DNA from: Medicago truncatula
Taxonomy: Eukaryota > Streptophyta > Magnoliopsida > Fabales > Fabaceae
Reading direction: 5' to 3'
Length of the DNA: 64,000 nucleotides
Assembly: GCF_003473485.1 (NCBI RefSeq)
Contig: NC_053046.1
Coordinates: 41,253,832-41,317,831, forward strand
Position 1 is the stretch's first letter. The number at the start of each line of letters is the position of its first letter. Under the pieces are notes generated by a model. The model did not search any database, was not told the DNA's origin, and saw only the letters and a list, made by a program, of their open reading frames with translations. The translations under genes were made by a program, and so were the position numbers. Shown here piece after piece: positions 36,663 to 48,500 of this stretch.

Positions 36663-38264
36663 TCAATCGGTTATCCTCCTCACCTTCTTACTCTTCGCCT
36701 CAGATTCCTCATCATTCAAATGAAGACTTAGACCACTCAGCTGCTCCTCTAATAGATCATAAGGCAGCTCTTCACCACCTAATGATAAGCCGAGCATCTT
36801 ATCATAGATTCCTTCTAGATCTTTTGAGCACGACTGACGCTTCCCGCGTTTCTTATGGCGTTTCTCTTCATACCTCTTCTTTATTAAAATTGCACCACCT
36901 CCTATGTACTCCGCCAATTCAATCTCACTATCACCACTATTCACCCCACACAAGTCATAACCAAAAGCATGGTCACCAAATTTCAAAAGATAACCCAGAT
37001 GAGTCTTGATATTAAATCTCGTGTCATTCTTTCCAAAATCTTTCACACGAGCAACCTCAACATTAGCCAAACCGAACTTTTTGCCATCCACAGTAACCTC
37101 TGAATGAACCTCCTCGACATCAAGCACAACATATTCCACTAACTCTTTGCTAGTGAGTAAAGACTTAAAGGGTGCCCTCCAATACACATCACCAACTAAG
37201 AAACAGCGTCCCGAGGTAATCGGATCAAACAAAGCAATTGTGTTGGTAACCCTAGTGCAAACCACAATAGGACCGATATTTCCCAAACTCGAAGCAACTT
37301 TAGGAGGCAGAAAAATCAAATCCTCACGACAAACAGGACAAATTTCAACAGAAAAAGTGTATTTATAATTATAATCATTACTCTTCTTATCACGAGAAAC
37401 AAGCTCCTTACCATTACAAATCTTCACAGGAACCTGTGCCTTTACAAAATCAACAAACTTCTTAGCACAACTTTCTCTATCGAAAAAAAAGTCAATACCT
37501 TGTTTCATCTTTTTGATTCTCACAACATTCCTACCAACACCATGTTTCAAAATAGCCTGTTCCAAATCAAATATACTGCGCATATGCGAAACATGTTGTC
37601 TTAACTGCACAACAGCACTCCATTGATTAGCGTTCGCATTCACCCGAGTACAATCTTCACAAATACGATTATATTGAACATACTCAACAACATAAGACTG
37701 TTCCAATATTGTTCCATTTATAACCTCTTTCTGAACAAAAACCTTGATTTTGATAATTTTCGAGTCGGGTTCAGATGGAAGGGTTTCAGCATGTACTAAC
37801 CTAACTCTCTTGAATTTCATATTCTGTTCTAGTTTCTTCAAACAAAATGCAAGAAACTGTTTTGATTGTGGTATTAGTTTGATCCAAGTGGGGGGTTGTA
37901 AATAGCATTCGCATTCGGTGCAATGTGTTAGTCTAAGTTTCTTGAGTAAACCTTCTGTGATATTGGTTTTTGAGCGTAAACATTTGACACACATGTTAGC
38001 GGTGTTTAGTTCGAGTGGAGATGCGCATTGGCAACAGGGAATGGTGTGGAATGTGGCAAGATTTAGTTGATCCATTGGTATGCACCTTGACATTTTCGGT
38101 GATCGAAAGAAAATAAGTGTTTCCCCTGTTTTAAATCGAAAGTGTAGAGAAAAATGATGAATATGCGGAAAAGGAGAAAAATTGTTGATAACCCTAACCT
38201 GTGAAGGAGGAGGTTGTTGTCGTTGCGAGTTGCTTACTGCGGCGCCGTAAGGTGGTGTTGCCAC
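36663..38264 (-). CDS. NMD3-like 60S ribosomal export protein, intronless
   Basis: A single open frame of 533 codons. The zinc-ribbon region has four CxxC pairs (CCQCASPLEL, CVKCLRSKTNITEGL, CTECECYLQPP), then RQHVSHMRSIFDLEQ, GIDFFFDRESCAKKFV, SVEICPVCREDLIFLPP, SSLGNIGPIVVCTRV and GRCFLVGDVYWRAPFKS, the conserved order of eukaryotic NMD3, the adaptor that carries pre-60S subunits out of the nucleus. The likely true start is Met58 (MSRCIPMDQ, at 38093), since the first 57 residues look like translated leader, giving 476 residues. Plant NMD3 is about 515. The usual acidic block (EYEEFLRDLEENPELRF type) after the basic KKRYEEKRHKKRGK run is missing; instead there is a leucine-rich tail (LGLSLGGEELPYDLLEEQL), perhaps still an export signal. 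Probably a diverged paralogue. Confidence 0.9.
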   Translation of the reverse strand: MATPPYGAAVSNSQRQQPPPSQVRVINNFSPFPHIHHFSLHFRFKTGETLIFFRSPKMSRCIPMDQLNLATFHTIPCCQCASPLELNTANMCVKCLRSKTNITEGLLKKLRLTHCTECECYLQPPTWIKLIPQSKQFLAFCLKKLEQNMKFKRVRLVHAETLPSEPDSKIIKIKVFVQKEVINGTILEQSYVVEYVQYNRICEDCTRVNANANQWSAVVQLRQHVSHMRSIFDLEQAILKHGVGRNVVRIKKMKQGIDFFFDRESCAKKFVDFVKAQVPVKICNGKELVSRDKKSNDYNYKYTFSVEICPVCREDLIFLPPKVASSLGNIGPIVVCTRVTNTIALFDPITSGRCFLVGDVYWRAPFKSLLTSKELVEYVVLDVEEVHSEVTVDGKKFGLANVEVARVKDFGKNDTRFNIKTHLGYLLKFGDHAFGYDLCGVNSGDSEIELAEYIGGGAILIKKRYEEKRHKKRGKRQSCSKDLEGIYDKMLGLSLGGEELPYDLLEEQLSGLSLHLNDEESEAKSKKVRRITD

Positions 38265-39936
38265 TCCATTGTTGGGGGCCTCTCCAGGGTTTCTGATGCG
38301 GCTTTGTGCATTTTATATATATTTTTTCCTTTATAATATATTAAAAAATAAAAACAATTGCAAAATAAATTATATTAAAATATATAATTCGAAATCGAGA
38401 GGATTTGCCCAAGTAAAAATACTTGGACATACAAACAAAACTAAAAAAAAAATTAAAAGAGAAGAAAAATTAAATGATATCAGTTGGTGTGACTGAATTA
38501 TTGTTGTCTAATTTTGTTGATTTCATGTCAACGTGTCCAAATAATATTAATTTAGGTATGTATCTATCAACTACTTTCTCGAATATTAAAGACAAAGAAC
38601 ACATATATAATACTAACATGGTAGGGTGGGGACGATATCAACACTCGACCTCGACTTTAAATAATCAAGTAAAACTCACACACACTCACATCCATACCTT
38701 GGTCAAAGCAGAGATTTTCTGTCAAAATTATGACAAATTACCCAAAAAGGAGACTATGAGGTTTTATAAAAGTAATCTCTTATATATCATAAACAAAAGA
38801 GTATAAATCAAAACTAAAATTAAATCACTAATTGGTTGATATATTTGTATGGTTGTTTTAAACTTGTTTACTCATGTTCATAAGGTCACAAATGTGACGA
38901 ACCAGAGTAGGAATATTTCGTTTTAAAGTGCTATCTTACCATGTCAACTAACACCTTGAGATACTGTTAACTTAGAGGCGACTAATCCATATCAATCTTG
39001 ATATACATGTACCACATCTCAGCATGGACTACATCGCAAGAACCAATCCTTCATGCATATCTCTCAAACAAGTACCATTATTATTTCGGAGGAGACTCCC
39101 ATTACGTGAAAATTTTAACTAAATTTGTATGTACACCATCAGAATTGAACTTGATTCGCCGCTTCCAAAGATGCCTTGAATCAATGTATAATATCATTAT
39201 ATATGTTGAGTCTATCAACTCTACGGTGTTTGTTTGCTTACGGCTATCAATCTCCACAACCATCTTTAGAAGACTACTTGGAGGTATCTTTAAAAATACT
39301 CTTGTTTTCTCCACGCACGCTCTTTAGTATACATTTCTTTTGATTTTTTGATCAAAACTATACTACCATAAAAATTTCATCACTTAGTATTTCAGTACAT
39401 TCCTCGTTTAAATTGTCATAATCCAGCCGGTCCATATAATTCAAAAAAATTAGTAATGTGATCGAAATGTCACCTATAGAATTAGAATTTGACTTGGCTA
39501 ACACATTTTTATATATAAGACTGTTCAACAACATATGACTGGTCATTGAATTTATTTATTTTACTTAATTTGTTCATGAATTTAACATGAATATATTTTG
39601 TTTGTTTATTTTTGTTTCAACTCTCAATAATCCATCTAACATGAATCATGAATGTCACTTTCAAGACGAAAAGTAAATGAGCATATCTTACTCAAGAGTA
39701 TGAAAAAATAAATAAAAAATAAGTGAACATTGTTTAATCAAGCGTCCACGTGAATGGTAGAGGCATAAGATGAGTTGCCGACGTGCTTACTTGTCCCAAT
39801 AAAATAATAAATTATAATAAATGAGATCAAATTCCAGGACCCACTTTGATGTAATAATTAGCATCAAAATCAAGATAATCTCACTTCTTAACACAGTTTC
39901 TTCATTTCTCTTGCTGACTCATCACTCCAACTGAAA
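38265..39936. other. Divergent intergenic region between NMD3-like and membrane-protein genes
   Basis: Holds the promoters of two divergent genes. A G-box-like CCACGTG lies at about 39747, 190 nt before the membrane-protein ATG. Between 38990 and 39330 is a less AT-rich stretch, open in two frames over about 70-110 codons, that I could not assign. Confidence 0.45.
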
Positions 39937-42604
39937 ATGGCGGAAAACTCCAACTCCAACGGCAACAGCGTCCACGTGGAACACGAGGAAGAAGAAGAAG
40001 AAGAAACAAACAACTTGAAGCACAGAAATACTAAACCGGTAAAACAAACTTTACCGGAGGTCCTCAACCGTCTCGCATCCACCATCCTTTTCCCGGACCC
40101 GGCCGACGGAACTTCCTTACTTCGCCGGATCAAAAACTCTGTCGCGGATAACGCTCCTCTCATTCCAGAAGCTTCTAGAAACTCTGCCAACGATGTTCTC
40201 GTATGGACTCGCCGTGGAAGTCCCCTCCGCGCTCTCCTCGTTATCTCTGTAAGGAAAAAGTCTATTACGTCTTGTTGATTTGATTGAATCGAGTTTTCTC
40301 ACTGTTTGAAGAATCTTCAACCATTTATAGATCGCGATATGATTTCTATTTTTTCGAATTGATTTTGTTTTTTCTGATCTCTAATTTTGTACATGAATTG
40401 TGTCTAGTTGATTTTTTTAACTTGGATTGATTCACTGTTTCGTTTATTAAATGTGATTTTTTTCCACCAAAAATGATAAATATATCATTGTTTTTCATTA
40501 TGCTCTGTTTTATATCTTGGACTTATTTCATATAAAAAGTAAGTGTAAAGATGTTTTTAGTTTTACATCCTTCAATCAATCATAATTGTCATATCATTTT
40601 AAATTTTTTAACTTTAATCGTAACTATTTATAAATCAGACATAATTTATATGATTGACTAAAATATATCAACCATGATGAAATTGTAAAACAAATCAAAC
40701 AGTAGAGTGAGTGTTTAAGTAAGGGTGCATTTTACTTGGATTGGGTTCATCTGTTCATGTGTGGAACTAGTTAAGAAATAGTAGTACTTATAAGAAGTTT
40801 TATTTCATTCATGAATGGTGAAAGACTTTTATAGATTAGTTCAAATGCAGGGTAGAATCATTAGATTTCCAAGGATGCAAGATTCTTTCATGATTCACTT
40901 TAGATGTTTATTCTAGTCTTGTTTTGATCATAACTTTGGTTTAAATTTTTCCTGCATTTTTTTTCTTTTCTAAAATTAATCTCTATTTGAACTATGTTTG
41001 TTTGCAACCTCTAAATTTAACAGAAGTAGTGTATTTTTGTTGTCTCATTTGTGTAAAATTGAAATTGAAATTGAAATAGGAACTATAATAATTATAAGAG
41101 TTTAATTTTCATATACTGTCACCAAATCATAAACCAAATGTGCATGTGACTTTAGAAGTGTTATGATAAAAGTTAACATTTCTAATGATCTGACAGTTAT
41201 AGTTGATTGTCAGTGTAAAATCTCATTACACTTGCAATGTATATGAATTAAATCCTAATTATAATGTTTCATATTTTATAGCTTTCTTGGTTTTCCAAAA
41301 TAACAAAATAAAGTCTTCTGATATGATATTATGCTGAATAGATTTTTTAGGTAACACTCTCTTACCCTTGTTTGTATGTGCTATGAATGATATACATATC
41401 AAGGAAAAGGCGAATGAAAAATTGATCTTATGTTTGGAATAGCTGTGATTTGTTTTTTCTTTTTGCTGCAGGTCGGGACGGTTGCTTTTGTGTCTCTATC
41501 AGGACTGCTTGTATTTATGCTTTTCTTTCTGACCGCGACCGTAAATGCCATTGTTATATCGCTTCTGATATCATTAGCTGCAGCTGGAGGGTTCTTGGCT
41601 ATTTTCTTTGCTTGTGCTACTTCTATATACATTGGAGCACTCTCAATAGCCATATTTGTGATCTCTGTTACTACATTTTGGACAATTGTGGCTATTTTGA
41701 TTACCTCAGGTAATATTTTTTGGCTTCCTCACCCCTTTCTATTTTATTGCGTAGATATTGGGTATGAAGTTTGATGTTCTGTTGATGCTACATGGTTTCG
41801 AAAACTTTCGCTAGTCTGGTGAAATCAAGAGTTTAATTACAACAATAGACATATAAGATTTGAAGTCATATAAACTGCATCCTTTTGTGGCAACAAGTTG
41901 GACATTATGTGGGAATAATGACTTAAGTAGTCTGTTGTCCTTTTTAGTCCAGGGGAGTACTTGCTACTGTGAAATTGTACTAACAATAATGCTAATTTGT
42001 TGTCCTCCTGTTTGGATATACATCGTCAAATAGAAATGGATCTTTACAATTGTCCATTTAATTGCACCGGTTTTTGGCACATTTCCATAAATAAGACCAT
42101 CTACTGAATCCCCGATGAACATGTGCACTGTAATGTTATATGTCCTCTACTAAAATGATATATGCTTACATTCAAAAATCAGTTGCCATAGATTAGCATT
42201 GTCTGATGAGGTTCCTTCCTTAAAATTTCAACAGACCATCATAGACTAGTTATGTGAAAATGCAGCCACAAGGGAAGTACTGTGATATCCAGAACTTAAC
42301 CGCACTATTTTTGTCTCTCTCCATTTTAAAAATAAGTTTTCTTGACATTTCCGTGATGAATTTCTGCAATGTATCTCTTTCTCTTTGTCATCTTTTTTGT
42401 TCTGTGGGATAACACTGTGTAATGTTCCTTGAATATGGAAATCAATGTGAACCAGGGTGGATTGGATTCTTCTATACTGTGTGGCTGATAACAAGAAAGA
42501 GCTTCGGGTTTGCTAAACACTCACTGAGCGTGACAGGTGCTGCAATCACAACTTATTCTACTTCTCGGGCGTCCCGTCACCTAGTACACACAGATTCAAA
42601 TTAG
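39937..42604 (+). CDS. Integral membrane protein of unknown function, three exons
   Basis: Exons 39937..40248, 41472..41709, 42456..42604 (GT/AG, in phase) encode 232 residues. The N-terminal hundred are hydrophilic with an acidic run (EHEEEEEEET), then PEVLNRLASTILFPDPADG and DVLVWTRRGSPLRAL. Exon 2 is almost wholly hydrophobic: GTVAFVSLSGLLVFMLFFL, a polar-poor linker, and two more segments, and exon 3 starts with GWIGFFYTVWLITRKSFG, so four membrane segments or re-entrant hairpins are likely. The C-terminus is Ser/Thr-rich. Long hydrophobic stretches without charges recall hairpin proteins of the lipid-droplet/ER type, but I do not recognise the family and claim no function. Gene structure is well supported. 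Confidence 0.85.
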
Positions 42605-42940
42605 GGGAGAAGCAATTATGCACAAATAGCAGCTTATGTACAGATATTTAGTTACATTAGCATGTTTTTTAAATTATATATATAAGCTTATATTGGTTAG
42701 TAAGATGCATTGTATCTAGATCTTTCACAGTTTGGTATTTTTTTGTACTTGTGCACTTGCACATGTTTTCATCAATAATTCAGGTTATTGTGTGCTGTAT
42801 TTGACGTTTGATGTTAATATAAGCGACTTTTCTTCTTTAGACTAGTTGCATATCAGGTAGCATAGTATCAAATTAACCTGAGTAAATGATCTAATAATTC
42901 TCAAACTGAGTAATAATTCCTAGGTCCGTTTAAGCCTTTT
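42605..42940. other. 3' flank of the membrane-protein gene
   Basis: Likely 3' untranslated region followed by AT-rich spacer. No gene seen. Confidence 0.4.
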
Positions 42941-42954
42941 TATCTTTTATGCAA

Positions 42955-43390
42955 AAAAGGAGCTAACCACCCAAACCACAAAAAGGGAAAACGAAAAAGA
43001 ACTAAAAACAGTTGAAAAAGGTAACCCTATCAGTCACAGAGGCAAATGAGGCATGGATGAAAATTTGAATTTGAAAAAGGCATCTGCAACTGCAAGCCAT
43101 ACTCGGCAAAGACATGCACCACTTGGTTAACTTCACGATAAGTGTGAGTTAGAGACATAATCCAAGTAATGCAAGATAACAAGGATTTGATTCACCAAAA
43201 GAAAGTTAGGTTGGCTAGCACTGCAACTATCAATGATTAGACCGACCTTGTAAGGTACCTTGATGAACATGAATATGAAGACGATAAAAACACAATGACT
43301 GAGAGATAGCGATCACATTCTCATTCTGAGCAATCTACGCAAGGACGGATTGAGAAGAGGGCACCCATGCGTTGGGACCATGTTACTAGA
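42955..43390 (-). pseudogene. LINE RNase H 3' fragment
   Basis: The minus strand has GLIIDSCSASQPNFLLVNQI and, in another frame, LTHTYREVNQVVHVFAEYG, the end of the RNase H domain of plant L1-type LINEs, followed by a short 3' region ending A-rich. Frames are broken. Target duplications were not resolved. Confidence 0.65.
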
Positions 43391-43726
43391 ATTTGTAATA
43401 ACACACAATTATCTTATAAGTTAAGCTTTATCATTTTTCTCTCAATTTCATCATCTCTATGTATCATACTTGAAAAATTAAATATTAATTTAACATATAT
43501 GTTTTTTTTGCGTCATTTCTTATTTATAAACAAGTGCAACTCATAACTTCAAATATTAAAAGTTTAGTACACTACTTTATCAACTATAAACTAGCTTATA
43601 ATTTATTTGATGACCGGTCTTCCGATATAAATTAACTTATTAGTTATATCCTATTTTTGTCAAACAAAGCCTTAATAACAAAGAGACAGATCAGAAGTTT
43701 TCGATTCTAATATTACTGGTGTCTAT

Positions 43727-44415
43727 CAGTGGTGTTCAAAACCGAATCAATTCAATATAAAAACTGCAAACCAACCCAATCAAAACCGTAAAAATCTGTA
43801 TTTGGTCCGGATGTATTCATATCAAATTTTTACTCAACCGTATGATTTGATTTGGTTTGCGATTTTTATTTTAACAACCGAGTCAAACCAAACAAAACCG
43901 CAACATAAGAAAAACATTAATTAAACATGTCGCTCAGACCAATACTAAAAAATTCAATGAAAACTTTTATCGAATGACATATTTCCTAGCATTATGTTAG
44001 TTTCCATATTCATATTAGGATTCCACTTACTATTATTATGAATGAAATGCAATAAATTTCTTCTTGTCAAAAAAGTTTCTTCTTTGCTTTTTATTTCAAA
44101 AATGTATTTACGTGCTATTTGAACTTTCATAGAATGATAAAATCTTAAATCTTTTGCATCTCTTACAAAATATGATTACCCTTTGTTCATATTTTAAATT
44201 TGATTTATGTAGTTGGAAACATTGTTGGAAGATAATGAAATTGTATCATTGGTGAAAATATGTTGTGTTTAAGTTTTTCAACTTGATTTCAATGTTGAAA
44301 ACAAAAAAAATGATTGTCTCAAAAAACTGCACAAACCTATCCAACCCAAACCACATTGGTTTGGTGTAGATTGTATTTTAAAAGATAACTGAACCAAATC
44401 AAACCGCATGTTTTA
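43727..44415. repeat. AAACC/AACCG-rich dispersed repeat, probably hAT-like
   Basis: Starts near GTGGTGTTCAAAACCGAA and contains many CCAAACCA/AAACCG motifs, with the complementary GGTTTGG type toward the right end (CACATTGGTTTGGTGTAG, CAAATCAAACCGCATG). This is the style of a common plant non-autonomous hAT family. A clean right terminus and target duplication were not found. Confidence 0.4.
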
Positions 44416-45538
44416 TCACACACTTCCCGAATATTGATGAAAATGCGATGAGACGGTGCACAAGTGCAAAACAAAAGATAGCCACCGATACCAAAATGTG
44501 AAAGATCAAAATACAAGCCATCGTACCGACCATTGTAGGCTTATATAATTTCAAAACATTCAAACACGACAAATGAATTTAAAATGTATATTTTTATTTA
44601 TAATAATAACTAAAAGGTGCATTTGTTTTAGGGGAATTTCTACGGTACACCTTATAAATTGGGGTGTATCGGTACTCTTGCTTAATAAATTGATAAATTA
44701 ACGATCATTTTAGGAAGTAAAGAGTTGTTTATCAAAGTTTATATTTTAGAACACATTATTTAATAAGAAAAAACATAATTTCATTGTTTATAAGAATCAT
44801 ATTAAATTTTTAATATTTTTTCATAAAAATACTCAATATTCTTCGTTATGAATAATAAAAATTCAAAAAAATTAAATTTTATTTTGTCGACGCTTTTTGA
44901 AAATTAAATATAATTTTTATAATTGTCAATGATAAAAAGAAAAAAAAAATTCTTAAAAAAACAATTAATTTAAGGTTTTTTCTATATTACATTTGAAGAA
45001 TGGTGGGTAATTTACCCACCAACCAATGAAAATGAGCAATTTGTTGGTGGGTCAAGATAGTTCATAGATACCACTTAAAAATGTGCTTATGTGGTTAATG
45101 TATATTAGTTAGGGTAAATTATCTACCATTCTTCCATGAGTATCCTAATTGTCATTTAATTATTTGATGCATAGGTACACTTAAATATTTGGGTTTAGTA
45201 TAAAATTTGTCTTGTTTTAGTTGCTTGACCATGCTTTGGGACATTGACAAGCATATTCTCTGTTAATTTTTCAGGAAAACCAAACACTCTGACGTGCTCA
45301 CTAATCAACCCCAATTTAATTTTTTCAGCGGCAGAACCAAACACTCCCTTAAGAAACGATTTATTAACACTTTGGCACCGTTGGGACTTCGCCGCTACAC
45401 GCGCCGTTAACCGCCGTTTTGCCGCCACCGCCGTTTCGCAACCGTCTTCTTACCTACCCTGTACCTCAATCTCATTTCGTGTCGTTGTGCGCACATCTCA
45501 CTGAAAGAGAAGAAGCAGTGCATTTTTTCTTCGGAGCC
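44416..45538. other. Intergenic and COQ3 promoter
   Basis: AT-rich spacer. GTGGGTAATTTACCCAC at 45003-45019 is a short perfect palindrome of unknown role. The C-rich stretch from about 45280 to 45538 is the likely COQ3 leader. It is open in the COQ3 frame back to 45419 but does not look like protein. Confidence 0.45.
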
Positions 45539-48500
45539 ATGAAACTCATGAATCATCTCCGAAACCTAAACAACGGTATCACAATCCACCACCACATTCT
45601 CCGTAATCGATTTCACCCTCTCTTCTTCAACTACCCCAAATTCTTCTCCGATTCTTCATTGCCTCAACAACCCACCACTCCTCACGTTCAACAACCTCCG
45701 CCTCCTTCTTCCTTGAACCGCAATGAACTCGCCAAGTTCGCTGCCATTGCTGAAACCTGGTAACACCTTTTAATTCACCTATTTCTCATTCTGATTCCAA
45801 TAAAAAAGCAGTATTTTGAATTTTGATTTTTTCAATGAGAGATTAATAAATTTACCATCTTTTCTAATAATGCTCAGTCAGAAACCATAAGAATTGAAAG
45901 GTTATGGATTTAGGCCCTGTTTGGATAAAAACCTTAATTTTCATCTTATAGCATAAAAAAGGGCTCACGAATAAGCTATTTTTGTAACAAAAAGATAAAA
46001 TAAAGTTAAATTGTTTCTGCGTAAGCTGTTTTAATAATCTATATTAGAGAACGTGTGATAATAAGCTGTTGAAAATAGCTTATTAACATATTTCATAAGT
46101 ACTTAAACCGTCTCACAATAGCTATGTCAGTAGATAAACTCAAATAAGTCAATCGAAACAGACCATTTGATGGTTGTTATAGTAAGAAAATATGGATGAT
46201 AATTTTTTATATTTTCTATTTTGTTGATGTATGTATAATAGGTGGGATTCTGAAGGCCCTTTTAAACCATTGCATGTGATGAATCCAACAAGACTTGCTT
46301 TCGTTCGGTCTGCATTGTGTAGACATTTCAAGTAAGCAACCTCTTTTATGTTTCTGTTTTCTAATATAGTTCTTAGTTTTTCTAATTTATTGGTTATCTC
46401 TTGTTGTTGTTACCTCTATTTTGAATCTGGTAGAATGTGTAATTTCATTGTTTTACTTGTGGAATTTAGTAAATTATACGACATAATCTGGCTGTGCTGG
46501 GTTAGAAACTTAGATACCAAAACCTCTTTGATAATTGTGTTGCCTTTAAGCACCAAACTCGCTATGCTGTCTGAGATAGTATTGCCATGTGTGTAGAATA
46601 GATGTTATACCTTATTGAATCCACAATACTCAATACTTGCAATACAAATACAAGGCTAAAAATCTGGTTTAGTGCCAACAAAAAGTGAGTGATATAAGTA
46701 AACTTCTAGAATCCAATGTAATCATGTGAGATGACTCTTGTGAAACATTTGTCAGCAAAAGCTTTTCTTTATGATGTAACCCGAATGAGGAAACAAGAGA
46801 GAAAAACAAAAGGAAAAAAGTTATTATAGATAATAATAGGTGTTATCAAATAGGGGCCATCGAGGATTTTTTGCTAACCGCTATGGCCAACTTGTGAAGG
46901 ATGGCAGTTCCATGGCGTTTTATGGTGGAAATGATGGCTTAAAATAACGGATTTTTGGCTATCCGCCATGATATACCAACCACAATCGATAACAATGTTA
47001 TAGGTTCTTTTATATATTTGTATTGTCTCTTTGGGGTATATTAGGACAATAATTAAATGTCCCTCGTCTCAGGAAGGACCCTTACAGTGCTAAACCCCTT
47101 GAAGGACTTAAAATTGTTGATGTGGGCTGTGGAGGTGGAATTCTTTCCGAGGTATACATTTTCTCCCTTTCCTTGTTTGTGAAAGACATTTTCTTTTTTA
47201 TTTACTAGCCTGTTATTAACTTGGGGGAGGGGTGTGTTCAAAGGCTATATTGGCTGGAAATGTGAAAATATAAAATTGTATGACTGTATTATTTTTTATC
47301 CTCATGGAAATCTGTAACTTTATGATGGGTTGAGAGTCAACTATGTTTGTTAGCTAGACAACTGGAAACCTAAATTCTTTAAGCAATATGTATTCTCCTG
47401 TCTCTTTTTTGCAGTGTGCTAAATTTTGTGTGTTTAACATCAAAAGAATGCTATTTTGTATTGTTATTTTTACTTATACATCTCTTTTGTTGTTCAGCCA
47501 TTAGCTCGGATGGGAGCTACTGTGACAGGTGTTGATGCTGTGGAAAAGAATATCAACATTGCCCGACTTCATGCTGTATGCTTAGTGCATAAGTTTGACT
47601 ATTGATTTTTGCAATGGTTGTTTCTAGTTTGAAAATTGTCTGAATAGTCCTCCCAAATTGATTAGATTGCCGTTAATTGGTGGGTCATGCTAAAATTACG
47701 GAGCTTAAAATAGATTTAAAAAACAAGTTTTATATTGAAAAGATAACTTTTGAAGCTTTTAAGACATCAAATGCACAATTTCCAATAAAAAACTTCTACA
47801 CGTGGCTTCTTAACTTATGCTCCAAGGGCACAAGTTAACATTTCCCTTTTACTATTACTATCCATTAGTATTAGGTAAACTTGGTAAATTATATCTTCAA
47901 TATTAGCTGAAGCACTTACTGTTGCCTGTCCACAGGAATCGGATCCAACTACTTCAACTATTGAGTTTTGTTGCACAACAGCTGGTATGTATGCAAATCT
48001 CAATTGTGTGGGACAAACATTCTTGTACACTTTTGTTTCCCATCCATAGTGTGCATGCTTTAAATCTGTTTCCATTTGGAATCTATTCCACTTGTGACTA
48101 TAATTATATGCCCTACGTTTCCTACTAAATTTTGAAGTAGTCTTTCCACAGGTTGCAGTTCTTTGCTGGATAGTTTAGAGTTTGAGAAAGTTCTGAACTT
48201 AAGATGCTTTGGCAGAAAAAAATATTTGTTGCAAATTATTTTTCACTCGGTAGTTGGTATTAGCTTTTGCGGTTCTGGGTCTTTATTTCTTGTTACAACT
48301 TGCAATTAATAGCCAATTTATGTTATGTATCTTAGCTCAGAATCAATCTTTGGCTGTGGAGAAATCAAAAACCGAATGTTAACTTTTTGGACAACCTTTT
48401 TTTGTACTTTGATCTTAATTGTCCTAGTAGGGTCTTAAATTGACGAAATAACTCTATCCCTCAGCAGTTCTCATCTAACAAGGGGATACTTCTGCATATG

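Noticed and set aside
38093-38264. N-terminal 57 residues of the NMD3-like frame as real protein
   Set aside because: Low-complexity and not like NMD3 N-termini. Met58 directly precedes the first zinc pair, as in the family.
45419-45538. Upstream extension of COQ3 to the frame start at 45419
   Set aside because: The extra 40 residues are C-rich leader-like. The Met at 45539 gives a better mitochondrial presequence and follows a normal leader.
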